From NCBI GenBank assembly GCA_038321615.1, contig JBBQFC010000015.1:1-60745 (forward strand): a stretch of DNA of 60,745 nt, read 5' to 3'. Every line of letters begins with the position of its first letter. The stretch's first letter is position 1. This stretch comes from JBBQFC01 sp038321615 (GTDB lineage: Bacteria; Bacteroidota; Bacteroidia; Flavobacteriales_D; Cryomorphaceae). Below, one piece after another: positions 1-8,517 of this stretch. The position numbers were made by a program, and so were the translations under genes. The notes beneath the pieces are model-generated. The model made no database searches and had not been told where the DNA came from. It was given only the letters and a program-made list of their open reading frames with translations.

Positions 1-78
1 GCGATCTATTCGCAAGCGGGGGCGAGCAATAGCTTTACGCTAAATGTTAAGTTCGACGATTTTAAGAAGGGCAATTAG
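1..78 (+). CDS. 3' end of an unknown gene (partial)
   Basis: The first 78 bases are open in one plus-strand frame and end in TAG. The visible tail is 25 residues ending in NVKFDDFKKGN. It alternates polar and hydrophobic residues, as a beta strand would, but lacks the terminal aromatic typical of outer-membrane barrels. The start lies before the window and no family can be assigned. Confidence 0.5.
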   Translation, partial: AIYSQAGASNSFTLNVKFDDFKKGN

Positions 79-112
79 GATAATTCTCTCGGTAATCTCC
101 CTGAAAATAATT

Positions 113-314
113 TCTCCATGCAACTCTGTGAAACCTTAGCGCACTCTGCGACAGATTTTTACACAGAGAACACGTAGAAAGAGGCATGGAGAACCACAGA
201 GTAAATCGGGACGGCGGGAATGGTCTCTCTGTGCAACTCCGTGAAACCTTCGTGAACTCTGTGACTCCTTTCTTTACACAGAGTGCACAGAGAAAGGCAC
301 AGAGAACCACAGAG
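113..314. repeat. two tandem fold-back (imperfect palindrome) repeats
   Basis: Two related units lie head to tail: about 113-201 and 226-314. Each begins with CTCYRTGCAACTCYGTGAAA and ends with GGAGAACCACAGAG or its equivalent. The left half of each unit pairs imperfectly with its own right half (CTCTGTG blocks against CACAGAG blocks), so each could fold into a long bulged hairpin of about 90 bases. The pair fills the gap before cmk. Reading frames across it are low-complexity and not credible genes. Bases 315-423 show nothing else. Confidence 0.7.
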
Positions 315-423
315 AAAAGGCAGAAAAAAAAATGAGCGTTTGGAAAAATCTCTGTATGTGAGCCAAAATTATACAGCCGAAACTATCACCGCAGGCATCT
401 TTAAAGTGCCTCAAATTTTCCCC

Positions 424-431
424 TATCTTCG
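424..431 (+). promoter_or_regulatory. -7 promoter box of cmk
   Basis: TATCTTCG matches the Bacteroidota -7 consensus TAnnTTTG at 7 of 8 positions. It ends 6 bases before the GTG start of cmk, so the mRNA should have almost no leader. No clear -33 TTG is visible. Confidence 0.5.
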
Positions 432-437
432 CCAGCC

Positions 438-1136
438 GTGAAGAAGAAAATTAAGATAGCCATAGACGGCTACTCCTCTTGTGGAAAGAGCACATTAGCG
501 AAAGCTTTAGCCAAAAAATTGGGCTATGCCTACGTCGATTCCGGTGCGATGTACAGGGCTGTAACGGTGTATGTGCTGCGTCATAAATTAGCACCGTTGG
601 GCGAGGTAGATGAGCAGACCTTAAACGAGAAACTTCACCATGTCACCATCGATTTCGTCCATTCCAGCGGCAAAAACCTGGTTCGGTTAAACGGCGAAGT
701 GATCGAAGATCAAATACGCTCCATGGCCGTGTCTGACTTGGTTAGCCCCGTAAGCAAAATACCTTCTGTGCGAAAAAAACTCCGCCAGATACAGCAGGAA
801 GCCGCGCGCGTAGGCGGCGTGGTAATGGATGGACGCGATATCGGAAGCGCCGTGCTGCCGGCGGCGGAAGTAAAAATATTCATGACAGCCGATCCGGAGA
901 TCCGAACGCTGAGACGCTTCCACGAGCTCAAAGCACTCCAGAAAGAAACACCTGTGGATGAAGTACGCCGAAACCTATTGCTCCGCGATACCATGGACAC
1001 GCAGCGAGCCGAAAATCCCTTGGTGCAGGTACCCGATGCGCATGTGCTCGACAACAGTGATCTTACAGAAGCAGAACAATTGGAAATAGCTTACCAATGG
1101 GCTTTGGAAGCTATGCATGCTGACGAAGTGCGTTAA
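438..1136 (+). CDS. cmk: cytidylate kinase
   Basis: Transfers a phosphate from ATP to CMP or dCMP in cytoplasmic pyrimidine salvage. The 232-residue product has the P-loop GYSSCGKST at residues 11-19, the VDSGAMYRA motif at 33-41 that follows it in this family, the MDGRDIGS motif near 130 and RDTMDTQRAENPL near 183, all diagnostic of bacterial CMP kinase. The start is GTG, 6 bases after a -7 box; no earlier in-frame start fits the family. The last 26 bases overlap the convergent ispH. The grouping cmk-ispH-rpsA within 7 kb echoes the order seen in Firmicutes, where ispH and rpsA can be fused. Confidence 0.97.
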   Translation: MKKKIKIAIDGYSSCGKSTLAKALAKKLGYAYVDSGAMYRAVTVYVLRHKLAPLGEVDEQTLNEKLHHVTIDFVHSSGKNLVRLNGEVIEDQIRSMAVSDLVSPVSKIPSVRKKLRQIQQEAARVGGVVMDGRDIGSAVLPAAEVKIFMTADPEIRTLRRFHELKALQKETPVDEVRRNLLLRDTMDTQRAENPLVQVPDAHVLDNSDLTEAEQLEIAYQWALEAMHADEVR

Positions 1137-2343
1137 CCAGCGCTACGTCAGACGGTATGATCGTTTCAAAAAACCCCAAAATCTCTTGCATCACTGCTTC
1201 TACCACACTGTCGGGGCAAGAAGCACCGCTGGTAAGTACTATCCGCACCGGCTCCTGGGCTGGAAGCCAATCGCTCGATTCTTCCATTTTCTTTTCGGGA
1301 TAGTTGAAATGCTTTATCAGTTGGCGCGATACGATTTCACTGGCATTCTTGATAAAATAAGTGGGCATTTTTGCTTCGCAGAGTTCTACAATATGCGAGG
1401 TATTTGAACTGTTGTAGCCGCCTACTACAATGGCCAAATCGGCTGGCTCGGCCAAGACGCCGTATGTGGCTTGCTGATTGTCGTTGGTGGCGTAGCAAAG
1501 CGTATCGCGGGTATCAGCAAAATGCGCTGTAAGGTTTTCGATACCATACGCTTCGATCATCTTTTGCTTGAAAAAGTCGGCAATAGCTTGCGTTTCAGTG
1601 GCGAGCATCGTAGTTTGATTCACCACCCCGATGCGCTGCATATCTTTCCGAATGTTGAAGTCTGGGCTGAATTTTCCCGCGAACTCATGGGCGAAAGCCG
1701 CTTGATCGGCATCGGGCAATAGGTAAGAAGCTAAGCGCTCGGCTTCTGCCATATTTTTGACCACCACCGATGGAGCGTTTTGATACGCTCGGGAAAACGT
1801 AGCGCGGGTTTCTTCATGGCGGTGCTTGCCATGAATGATGATCGTATAATCATCGGCTCCCAGTTTTTCGGATCTTTTCCACACCTTCTCTACGAAGGGA
1901 CAAGTGGTGTTGTATCGGTGGGTTTCGATTCCTTTTTGAGCCAGTAATGCTTCGATTTCGACCGTAGTGCCAAAAGCAGGAATAATCACAATATCGGCGG
2001 CACTTACCTCATCCCAATCTACTAATTGATTGCCTTCGGTATCCATGATAAATCGCAGTCCCCGATCGAGCAGATCGTTGTTTACTTCCGGATTGTGAAT
2101 CATTTGGCTCAGCAGAAAGATCTGCTTGCCCTCGTTTTCTTCGATGGCTTTGTAAGAAATTTCGATGGCGTTTTCCACGCCGTAGCAAAACCCAAAATGT
2201 CGGGGTATTAAAAATTGAACAGGGCCAAAATCAAGCGTTGTTGGTGTAAAGCTTTGCTTACGCGGATCGGATAATTTGCGTGCATCTTTGATCTTTGCGA
2301 TGAGGTCTGATCGATAATAAACCGGAATTTCAAATTTCTTCAT
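1111..2343 (-). CDS. ispH: 4-hydroxy-3-methylbut-2-enyl diphosphate reductase
   Basis: Last step of the non-mevalonate isoprenoid pathway: an iron-sulfur enzyme that reduces HMBPP to IPP and DMAPP. The three cluster-binding cysteines are visible: FGFCYGVENAI (Cys53), NTTCPFVEKV (about 148) and SGASCPDSVVE (about 374). The product has 410 residues, longer than the roughly 310 of E. coli; the extra length lies at the N terminus and in internal insertions, as is usual in this phylum. A TAACTTTG box lies 23 bases before the ATG. It converges on cmk with a 26-base overlap and diverges from the lipoprotein gene at 2433. Confidence 0.97.
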   Translation of the reverse strand: MKKFEIPVYYRSDLIAKIKDARKLSDPRKQSFTPTTLDFGPVQFLIPRHFGFCYGVENAIEISYKAIEENEGKQIFLLSQMIHNPEVNNDLLDRGLRFIMDTEGNQLVDWDEVSAADIVIIPAFGTTVEIEALLAQKGIETHRYNTTCPFVEKVWKRSEKLGADDYTIIIHGKHRHEETRATFSRAYQNAPSVVVKNMAEAERLASYLLPDADQAAFAHEFAGKFSPDFNIRKDMQRIGVVNQTTMLATETQAIADFFKQKMIEAYGIENLTAHFADTRDTLCYATNDNQQATYGVLAEPADLAIVVGGYNSSNTSHIVELCEAKMPTYFIKNASEIVSRQLIKHFNYPEKKMEESSDWLPAQEPVRIVLTSGASCPDSVVEAVMQEILGFFETIIPSDVALVNALRQHA

Positions 2344-2366
2344 GCAGGTTTGAGGATAGGGCTGTG

Positions 2367-2398
2367 CAAAGTTAAGGTTTGCCCTTCATCAATTTCAA
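2367..2398 (-). promoter_or_regulatory. promoter of ispH
   Basis: On the minus strand, TAACTTTG (2374-2367) is a full match to TAnnTTTG. A TTG (2398-2396) sits 21 bases upstream, within the 17-23 spacing known for Bacteroidota. The leader would be about 20 bases. Confidence 0.6.
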
Positions 2399-2432
2399 CC
2401 CATACTTCCATTCCTTTGTTCAAATATTCGCT

Positions 2433-4415
2433 ATGATCGGCGTCCGCCCAATAATCTATTTTGCCATTGTCGCTTGGCTGAGCTCCTGCTCGTCCGATCA
2501 GCGCAGCATAGTAATTACCGAGTTCAGCCCACTTTACAATTACGAATTTGAAGGCGACACCTTGGTAATGGAGATGGATTTAGACGCAGGGCCTTTTCGC
2601 GGCATTCGCTTGCCCAGCGCCCGAAAGCCGGTTGGAAAACAAACTTTTCAATTTGCTTTCAAGGCTCAAAACACATCGAATCGAGCTCGGCGAGTGGCTT
2701 ATAAAATCTATTACCAAAACGATTCTTATCGCCACCCCGAAACGGTAATAGACGAAACCGGAAGAGAGATTTATAATACCAAAAGCAGCGAAAATTTCTA
2801 CGGCTCCTGGGTTTCCGATAGTTTGGAAGGCTTTCGCAAAACAGCGCCCATTTCGGCCAATGAGCAAATTGTGATTCAAGATGAAGTGACGATTTTGGGC
2901 AACCCGCTCAACGAACGCACCTATTTTGATGGCAACCCGATAGACCAGCGCTTTCGGGAAATCGACATCCAGGAAGCAGTTGCAGAAATAAGCCTGCAGC
3001 CGAACCTTCTTTCCGATGCATTATACCGCTCTGACAGCGCACAGGTCGATACGCTCAAGGCATTGCGCAAAGCGGCTATCCAAACACTGCTGAGCAAAAA
3101 GGCTGATTATCTGGAAAATCAACGCTGGCAGCGTAATCCACGGGTGGGCTGCTACCGATTTATGCTGGTGGCAGGCGACGCTGAATCGATCGCAATGCTC
3201 CCAAATACCATCCGGAATATGGGTATTGAAGATCCGGAATTACGCGTGCGGATCAACCCCTTTTACTTCTTCCGTTACGGCGGGGGGAGTATCGACGCGC
3301 TGAGCTCAGGCATCACCGTGCTCGAAAGCCAAAAGGTGCTGAAAACCTACGCTGTACTCAGCGCAAGCCACGGAATCTATTATAATTATTTCGATTTCGA
3401 CTCCATTCCAGCAGAGTTCAACACCGTGTGCTCCTCGACCGACGAGCTGTACATGTTGGCACATTTTGAGCAGCATGTCGATCGTTGGCACACCCCGCTA
3501 CCCATTGGAAATATTGACGAAGCGGCAAATGTGGGCGGTATGAGCTACCCCTTGAAGCAATATTTAAGCAATGTAAAGTCGGGAAAACGAATTTTGGACA
3601 CCCTCTTCACTCCGGAGCAGCGGCCTTGCGAAAACATTTATTATTATCCGCTTTCGGAAAGCATTGGGCTTCAGAACCCCGGTAATGCTAAACGTCCATT
3701 TGCGAAACGAAACGCTGGGGTGCAGGGGAGAGTAGGCTTTGCTTATGGGCGATACCGCGCGCGCATCCGGTTTCCCGAAATGCTGAGTAAGGAAGGCGTT
3801 TGGAATGGATTGACCTATGCTTATGCCTTAGTAAACCAATCGGAAAATCGCGGAGGTATTAAAACCAATGAAACAGCAGCACGCAAACCATTAATTGAGC
3901 TCGAAATTACCAAGGACTCAAAGCTTTGGCCTGGAGCCATAGATGCAGGTTTAGACACCGCAAACTATCATCCCGAAAAGGACCACAACCTGATAGTAGC
4001 AGGTATATTAAGCGCAGGTGCCGGCAACATAAAAGATGAATCTGATCGGAAAGCCCTATCAGCTAAGGGGCGCGATCGAACCTACCTTATTTACCGCCCG
4101 GAAACTGCTCCCGAAAGGTTAGTCCAAAAATCTGAGCGACCGGCAGCCCGCACCGCAGGCCAGACTTATTATTACGAAATAGAATGGAAACCCGAATCCG
4201 TAAGTTGGAAAATGGGTCCATCGCCTGGGCAGATGGAAGAAGTGGGCTATGTGAACGTGGCCGTTTCGGCGATTCCAAACCAACAAATGGTTCCGCTCAT
4301 TCGTCAGGAATTTCAGCCCACAGGCGAGCGCCCCTTTGCTCCTTTCGCACAGCGCCACATCCCCTATCCTTCTATGCCGATCAACGGCCTGGTGTACGAA
4401 ATTGTGATCGAGTAA
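2433..4415 (+). CDS. putative lipoprotein with GH16/concanavalin-like C-terminal domain
   Basis: A 660-residue protein. I start it at ATG 2433 because the first residues (MIGVRPIIYFAIVAWLSSC) form a short lipoprotein signal with the lipobox LSSC; an upstream in-frame start at 2379 adds 18 residues that do not belong to a signal. The first ~420 residues are not recognised. The last ~230 contain GRYRARIRFP, then GVWNGLTYAYAL, LIELEI and YYEIEWKPESVSWKM, in the same order as in GH16 beta-glucanases (GRYEARIKLP, GVWPAFWLL, EIDIxE, YAVEWTPD). The catalytic EIDIxE motif appears degenerate (ELEITKD), so it may bind rather than cut glycans. The domain call is by eye and tentative; the lipoprotein call is firmer. 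Confidence 0.8.
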   Translation: MIGVRPIIYFAIVAWLSSCSSDQRSIVITEFSPLYNYEFEGDTLVMEMDLDAGPFRGIRLPSARKPVGKQTFQFAFKAQNTSNRARRVAYKIYYQNDSYRHPETVIDETGREIYNTKSSENFYGSWVSDSLEGFRKTAPISANEQIVIQDEVTILGNPLNERTYFDGNPIDQRFREIDIQEAVAEISLQPNLLSDALYRSDSAQVDTLKALRKAAIQTLLSKKADYLENQRWQRNPRVGCYRFMLVAGDAESIAMLPNTIRNMGIEDPELRVRINPFYFFRYGGGSIDALSSGITVLESQKVLKTYAVLSASHGIYYNYFDFDSIPAEFNTVCSSTDELYMLAHFEQHVDRWHTPLPIGNIDEAANVGGMSYPLKQYLSNVKSGKRILDTLFTPEQRPCENIYYYPLSESIGLQNPGNAKRPFAKRNAGVQGRVGFAYGRYRARIRFPEMLSKEGVWNGLTYAYALVNQSENRGGIKTNETAARKPLIELEITKDSKLWPGAIDAGLDTANYHPEKDHNLIVAGILSAGAGNIKDESDRKALSAKGRDRTYLIYRPETAPERLVQKSERPAARTAGQTYYYEIEWKPESVSWKMGPSPGQMEEVGYVNVAVSAIPNQQMVPLIRQEFQPTGERPFAPFAQRHIPYPSMPINGLVYEIVIE

Positions 4416-4456
4416 AACAGGGATCGCTACCCGCTACTTTTCCAAGAATAAATACC

Positions 4457-4495
4457 TACCTTTGCAGTCCAAAATTTGAGCCCCTGCAGAGGCTC
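4457..4495 (+). promoter_or_regulatory. rpsA promoter and leader hairpin
   Basis: TACCTTTG at 4457-4464 is a full TAnnTTTG match. It leaves a leader of about 80 bases before rpsA, long compared with most genes here. In that leader GAGCC (4478-4482) can pair with GGCTC (4491-4495). Ribosomal protein S1 genes are often self-regulated through their leader; whether this one is cannot be told from sequence. Confidence 0.5.
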
Positions 4496-4551
4496 TGGTA
4501 TAAATCACTCTCAAAGGCTGCAGACTTTGCGATACAAATTTTAAAGCCAGA

Positions 4552-6807
4552 ATGGCCAAAGAACCCAACAAAGTTTCGGAAGAAACTGAAAATCAAGTAG
4601 AAGCTGCAACTGAAGAAGTAACAGCAGAAGCCGCTGAAAACGCGGAAACAACCCCAGAAGTAACAGCAGAAGCAGAAACCGCCGAAGCACTTGCCACAGA
4701 AGCAACGGAAGTAGAAGCGAAGAAAGCACCTAAAGCTAAAGTCGAAGAAACAGCCGCAGAGGAAACAGCGGCCGAAGAAGTGCCCAAAGCAGAAGCTGAA
4801 GAGACCGCAGTAAAAGAAACCGCAGCCGAAGAAGTGCCCAAAGTTGACGCTGAAGCAGCACCAGAAACCGAAGAAACGGTGGAGGAAGTTGCGGTAGCTC
4901 CCGCAGACGAAGACTTCGACGAAGACGCTCCCCTCCGATTGAAAAAAGAAGAAGATGAAGTGCAGAGCGAAAGCGATGACGACAACGAAGAGCTTTTTAT
5001 CATGGAGAATGGCGAAGCTTTCGACCCGGCCAATTTCGATTGGGAAGTTTTTGAAGATGGTGAAGACCATTACACCAAAGCTTCGCGATCAACTTACAAC
5101 GCCCTGTACGATGAGACCCTCAACGCCGTACAAGAAGGCGAAGTGGTAAATGGACTCGTGGTTGACGTCAATAAGAAAGAAGTTGTAATCAACATTAATT
5201 ATAAGTCAGAAGGCGTAATCTCGGCTTCTGAATTCCGCTATAACCCCGAGCTTAAAGCAGGCGACAAGGTGCGTGTATTTGTAGAAAGCCTGGAAGACAA
5301 AAACGGCCAACTCCACATCTCGCACAAGACCGCTCGTATGCACGAAGCCTGGCAGAAGGTAAATGACTCGCTCGAAAAAGACGAGATCATCACCGGTTAC
5401 ATTAAGTGCCGTACCAAGGGTGGACTTATCGCCGACGTGTTTGGCATCGAGGCCTTCCTTCCAGGATCGCAGATCGACGTGAAGCCAATTCGCGATTACG
5501 ACATCTACGTGGGCAAAAACATGCAATTCAAAGTTGTGAAAATCAACCACGAATTCAAAAACGTAGTGGTTTCGCACAAAGCGCTGATCGAAGCAGAGAT
5601 CGAAGAACAGAAAAAGCAAATCATCGGTGGCCTCGAAAAAGGTCAGGTACTCGAAGGTACGGTGAAGAACATCACCTCATATGGTGTATTCATCGACTTG
5701 GGTGGTGTAGATGGTTTGATACACATTACCGACTTGAGCTGGGGACGAATCAATCACCCGGAAGAAGTGGTGGAACTCGACCAAAAGATCAACGTGGTTA
5801 TCCTCGATTTCGACGACGACAAGCGACGTATTGCACTTGGCTTGAAGCAGCTTAGCCAGCATCCATGGGATAATCTCGGCGACGACATTCAAGTGGGTAG
5901 CAAGGTAAAAGGTAAAGTAGTGGTTATGGCCGACTACGGAGCTTTTGTTGAGATCGCCGCCGGCGTAGAAGGACTCGTTCACGTGAGTGAAATGTCTTGG
6001 TCGCAGCATTTACGCAGCGCACAGGACTTCCTGAAAGTAGGCGATGAAATCGATGCAGTAGTATTGACCGTAGATCGCGAAGAGCGCAAAATGTCGCTCG
6101 GTATCAAGCAATTGATGCCAGATCCATGGGCTGCTATCGCAGATAAATACCCAGTGGGAAGCAAGCATAATTCAACCGTTCGCAACTTCACCAACTTCGG
6201 TGTATTTGTAGAATTGGAAGAAGGTGTAGATGGATTGGTGCACATCTCAGACCTTAGCTGGTCTAAGAAAATCAAGCATCCTTCGGAATTCTGCAACGTA
6301 GGCGATCCGCTCGAAGTAGTAGTACTCGAGGTAGATGAAGAAAACCGACGCTTAAGCCTCGGGCACAAACAATTGGAAGAGAATCCATGGGATGTGTTCG
6401 AAACAATATTCAGCGAAGGTTCGACCCACGAAGGTACCGTTACGGCTATCGACAACAACACCGCCATTATTGCCATGCCTTATGGCGTAGAAGCGGTGGC
6501 ACCGGTAAAACACCTTCGCAAAGCCGATGGTAGCTCAGCCCGTGTGGACGATAAGCTCGACTTCATCGTACTTGAATTTAACAAGAATAGCAAGCGAATC
6601 ATGGCTTCTCACACCCGCACCTTCGAAGAAGATGCGAAGCTTACCAAAGCCCGTGAGACAAACGATCGAGCCAGTGAGTCTAAATCGGCTTCCAAAGCAG
6701 TGAAAGATCTCAATAGCAAGCAAGAAAAAGCGACCCTTGGAGATTACGACGTACTAGCCGGCCTGAAAGAGGAGATGGAAAAAGACGAGAACAAGAAGAA
6801 GAAATAA
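4552..6807 (+). CDS. rpsA: 30S ribosomal protein S1
   Basis: RNA-binding ribosomal protein of 751 residues. After an Ala/Glu-rich N-terminal extension of about 160 residues come six S1 (OB-fold) repeats, beginning near residues 196, 278, 363, 448, 535 and 621. The middle repeats are the most typical, with GVFIDLGGVDGLIHITDLSW, YGAFVEIAAGVEGLVHVSEM and FGVFVELEEGVDGLVHISDL. The extension contains a repeated block (TAAEEVPK twice, at roughly residues 77-100). The C terminus is a lysine-rich tail. An 80-base leader precedes the ATG and a strong terminator follows the gene, so it is probably monocistronic. Confidence 0.96.
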   Translation: MAKEPNKVSEETENQVEAATEEVTAEAAENAETTPEVTAEAETAEALATEATEVEAKKAPKAKVEETAAEETAAEEVPKAEAEETAVKETAAEEVPKVDAEAAPETEETVEEVAVAPADEDFDEDAPLRLKKEEDEVQSESDDDNEELFIMENGEAFDPANFDWEVFEDGEDHYTKASRSTYNALYDETLNAVQEGEVVNGLVVDVNKKEVVININYKSEGVISASEFRYNPELKAGDKVRVFVESLEDKNGQLHISHKTARMHEAWQKVNDSLEKDEIITGYIKCRTKGGLIADVFGIEAFLPGSQIDVKPIRDYDIYVGKNMQFKVVKINHEFKNVVVSHKALIEAEIEEQKKQIIGGLEKGQVLEGTVKNITSYGVFIDLGGVDGLIHITDLSWGRINHPEEVVELDQKINVVILDFDDDKRRIALGLKQLSQHPWDNLGDDIQVGSKVKGKVVVMADYGAFVEIAAGVEGLVHVSEMSWSQHLRSAQDFLKVGDEIDAVVLTVDREERKMSLGIKQLMPDPWAAIADKYPVGSKHNSTVRNFTNFGVFVELEEGVDGLVHISDLSWSKKIKHPSEFCNVGDPLEVVVLEVDEENRRLSLGHKQLEENPWDVFETIFSEGSTHEGTVTAIDNNTAIIAMPYGVEAVAPVKHLRKADGSSARVDDKLDFIVLEFNKNSKRIMASHTRTFEEDAKLTKARETNDRASESKSASKAVKDLNSKQEKATLGDYDVLAGLKEEMEKDENKKKK

Positions 6808-6834
6808 TATCCTTCTCATCTCAATAAATCAAAG

Positions 6835-6865
6835 AACCGTTGCGCGATGCGCAGCGGTTTTTTTT
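6835..6865 (+). terminator. rpsA terminator
   Basis: Eleven-base stem AACCGTTGCGC (6835-6845) against GCGCAGCGGTT (6849-6859) with one T-G wobble and a GAT loop, running into an unbroken T tract to 6865. A classic intrinsic terminator 27 bases after the rpsA stop. Confidence 0.9.
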
Positions 6866-7223
6866 GCTTTTATTTTCGGAAATGGTTGAAATAGATATGC
6901 TGCTGAGTTGCATCACTAAATGCTTCACTCAAAGATTACGATTCCAATATTTGTGATTCTTGGTGCCGGAAATGAATCAGATTTTAGGTGGAAAATAGAA
7001 CGAGAATCCTATTTTTGAAATAGAATCAAAACAGAAATCAGTTGCTTCCAGATTTGAAATTGTCAAACGGTAGCAAAGGATTTATACTTGCTAAAGGCGC
7101 AAGACATGATTGGTGAAATTTATACACAGAAGCTACTAATAGAATAAGAATTCCTTTTCCATCTGCTTTCATCAATCAGCCTCTTTCCCCTACCTTCGCC
7201 CCCACCTAATGTATTGACTATTC
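6866..7223. other. intergenic stretch with a -7 box near its end
   Basis: AT-rich, with no credible gene on either strand. The only signal I see is TACCTTCG at 7191-7198, a 7-of-8 match to TAnnTTTG and probably the promoter of the following gene, leaving a leader of about 20 bases. Confidence 0.5.
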
Positions 7224-8453
7224 ATGGCTGAAATCACCCCATTTCGCGCCGTTCGCCCTACCCGCGACAAGGCACATTTGGTGGCATCGCGCTCGTACGT
7301 GAGCTACTCGCCCCGGCATTTAAACCGCAAACTTCAGGAGAATCCGTTCTCCTTCATACACATCATCAACCCGGAGTTTGGGAGTAACGTGAAAACCAAA
7401 CCAAACTCCCCTGCGCGGTTTAAAAAAGTGAAAGCCCGTTTTGAGCAATTTTTGGCAGATGGCGTTTTAATGCAAGACGACGAGCCAGCGTTTTACCTCT
7501 ATCGCCAATCGAGCGCGGCATCATCGAGTATGGGGCTTATTTGCGGAGTTTCTGTGGCGGAGTATGCCGCCGGAAAGATTAAAATCCACGAACAAACCAT
7601 TACATCGCGGGTCAGTGTTTTCACGAGCTACCTCGACGTATGCGACTTTAACGCAGAGCCCGTTCTCCTCACCTACACCACCGAAGCTTCGCATCTCAAC
7701 AGCTTGATGCACGCCTTAGCGGCAGATCGGGCGGAGTACGAATTTTCAACCACCGATTGTATGAAGCACGAGCTTTGGGTAATAGATAAACCCGGGCAAA
7801 TTGCCGCAATTCAGGAAGAAATGAAGGCTGTAAAAACCCTCTATATCGCCGATGGACACCACCGGATGGCGAGTTCGGCGATGCTAAGCGAAACCCGAAA
7901 ACAACTCGGAAGCCAAGCCCTAACCGATTTTGCCCTGGCCTTAATCGTGCCCGAGCAGGAATTGAGAATACAGTCCTTCCACCGCATAATCCATTTGGAA
8001 GAAGGACTCGACGAAAAGGCATTTCTCCAGCAACTGGAAAAGGATTTCAGCGTGACGAAAACTTCCCTGGCAGTATATCCCAGCAAGGTGCATCAATTTG
8101 GTATGTGTCTGAGCAGCGGATGGTACAGCCTGGAGCTGATAAAACCCATCAGCGCAAAAACGGCTATTGATGCCTTGGACACCATGGTCTTAACGCGCAA
8201 AGTCCTAGAACCCCTGTTCGGGATATTTGATCAAAAAATTGACCGGCGCATATCTTTCCTACCCGAAAACCAGTCGTTGTCGGCTATAGAAAAATCGATT
8301 CATCAGGGCCGCTGCACGGCGATTTTCACCCTCCACGCCATTGGCGTTCCCGAGCTGGTGGCTGTGGCCGATGCCAATGAGATTATGCCGCCAAAAAGCA
8401 CCTACATCGAGCCGAAATTGCGTAGCGGATTGACGATAATGAAGTTGTCGTGA
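7224..8453 (+). CDS. DUF1015 family protein
   Basis: A 409-residue cytoplasmic protein recognised by ITPFRAVRPTRDKAHLVASR at the start, NPFSFIHIINPE near residue 40, GLICGVSVAEYAAGKI near 105 and the signature YIADGHHRMASS near 207. The family's biochemical role is not known to me. In Bacteroides it commonly sits beside serC and serA, which hints at serine metabolism, but no such neighbour is present here. The GHHR motif resembles the GxxR motif of ParB/sulfiredoxin-fold enzymes, which is only a suggestion. The ATG lies 25 bases after a -7 box. Confidence 0.9.
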   Translation: MAEITPFRAVRPTRDKAHLVASRSYVSYSPRHLNRKLQENPFSFIHIINPEFGSNVKTKPNSPARFKKVKARFEQFLADGVLMQDDEPAFYLYRQSSAASSSMGLICGVSVAEYAAGKIKIHEQTITSRVSVFTSYLDVCDFNAEPVLLTYTTEASHLNSLMHALAADRAEYEFSTTDCMKHELWVIDKPGQIAAIQEEMKAVKTLYIADGHHRMASSAMLSETRKQLGSQALTDFALALIVPEQELRIQSFHRIIHLEEGLDEKAFLQQLEKDFSVTKTSLAVYPSKVHQFGMCLSSGWYSLELIKPISAKTAIDALDTMVLTRKVLEPLFGIFDQKIDRRISFLPENQSLSAIEKSIHQGRCTAIFTLHAIGVPELVAVADANEIMPPKSTYIEPKLRSGLTIMKLS

Positions 8454-8517
8454 TTTTAAAATGAATGCGCCGTTAAGAAAGAGCGTTGATAATCGGGTAT
8501 GATTCGAAAACCCTCGC

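Noticed and set aside
1111..2343. IspH-S1 fusion, as in clostridia
   Set aside because: The 410-residue length is explained by family-typical extra sequence; no S1 domain is present and rpsA is separate.
4593..5070. Ser/Ala-rich or Phe/Cys-rich proteins on the minus strand inside rpsA
   Set aside because: Antisense shadows of the Glu/Ala-rich S1 extension, without promoter or family.
6866..7190. Remnant of a mobile element in the gap after rpsA
   Set aside because: A short stretch looked protein-like, but it is interrupted by stops at once and could not be linked to any family.
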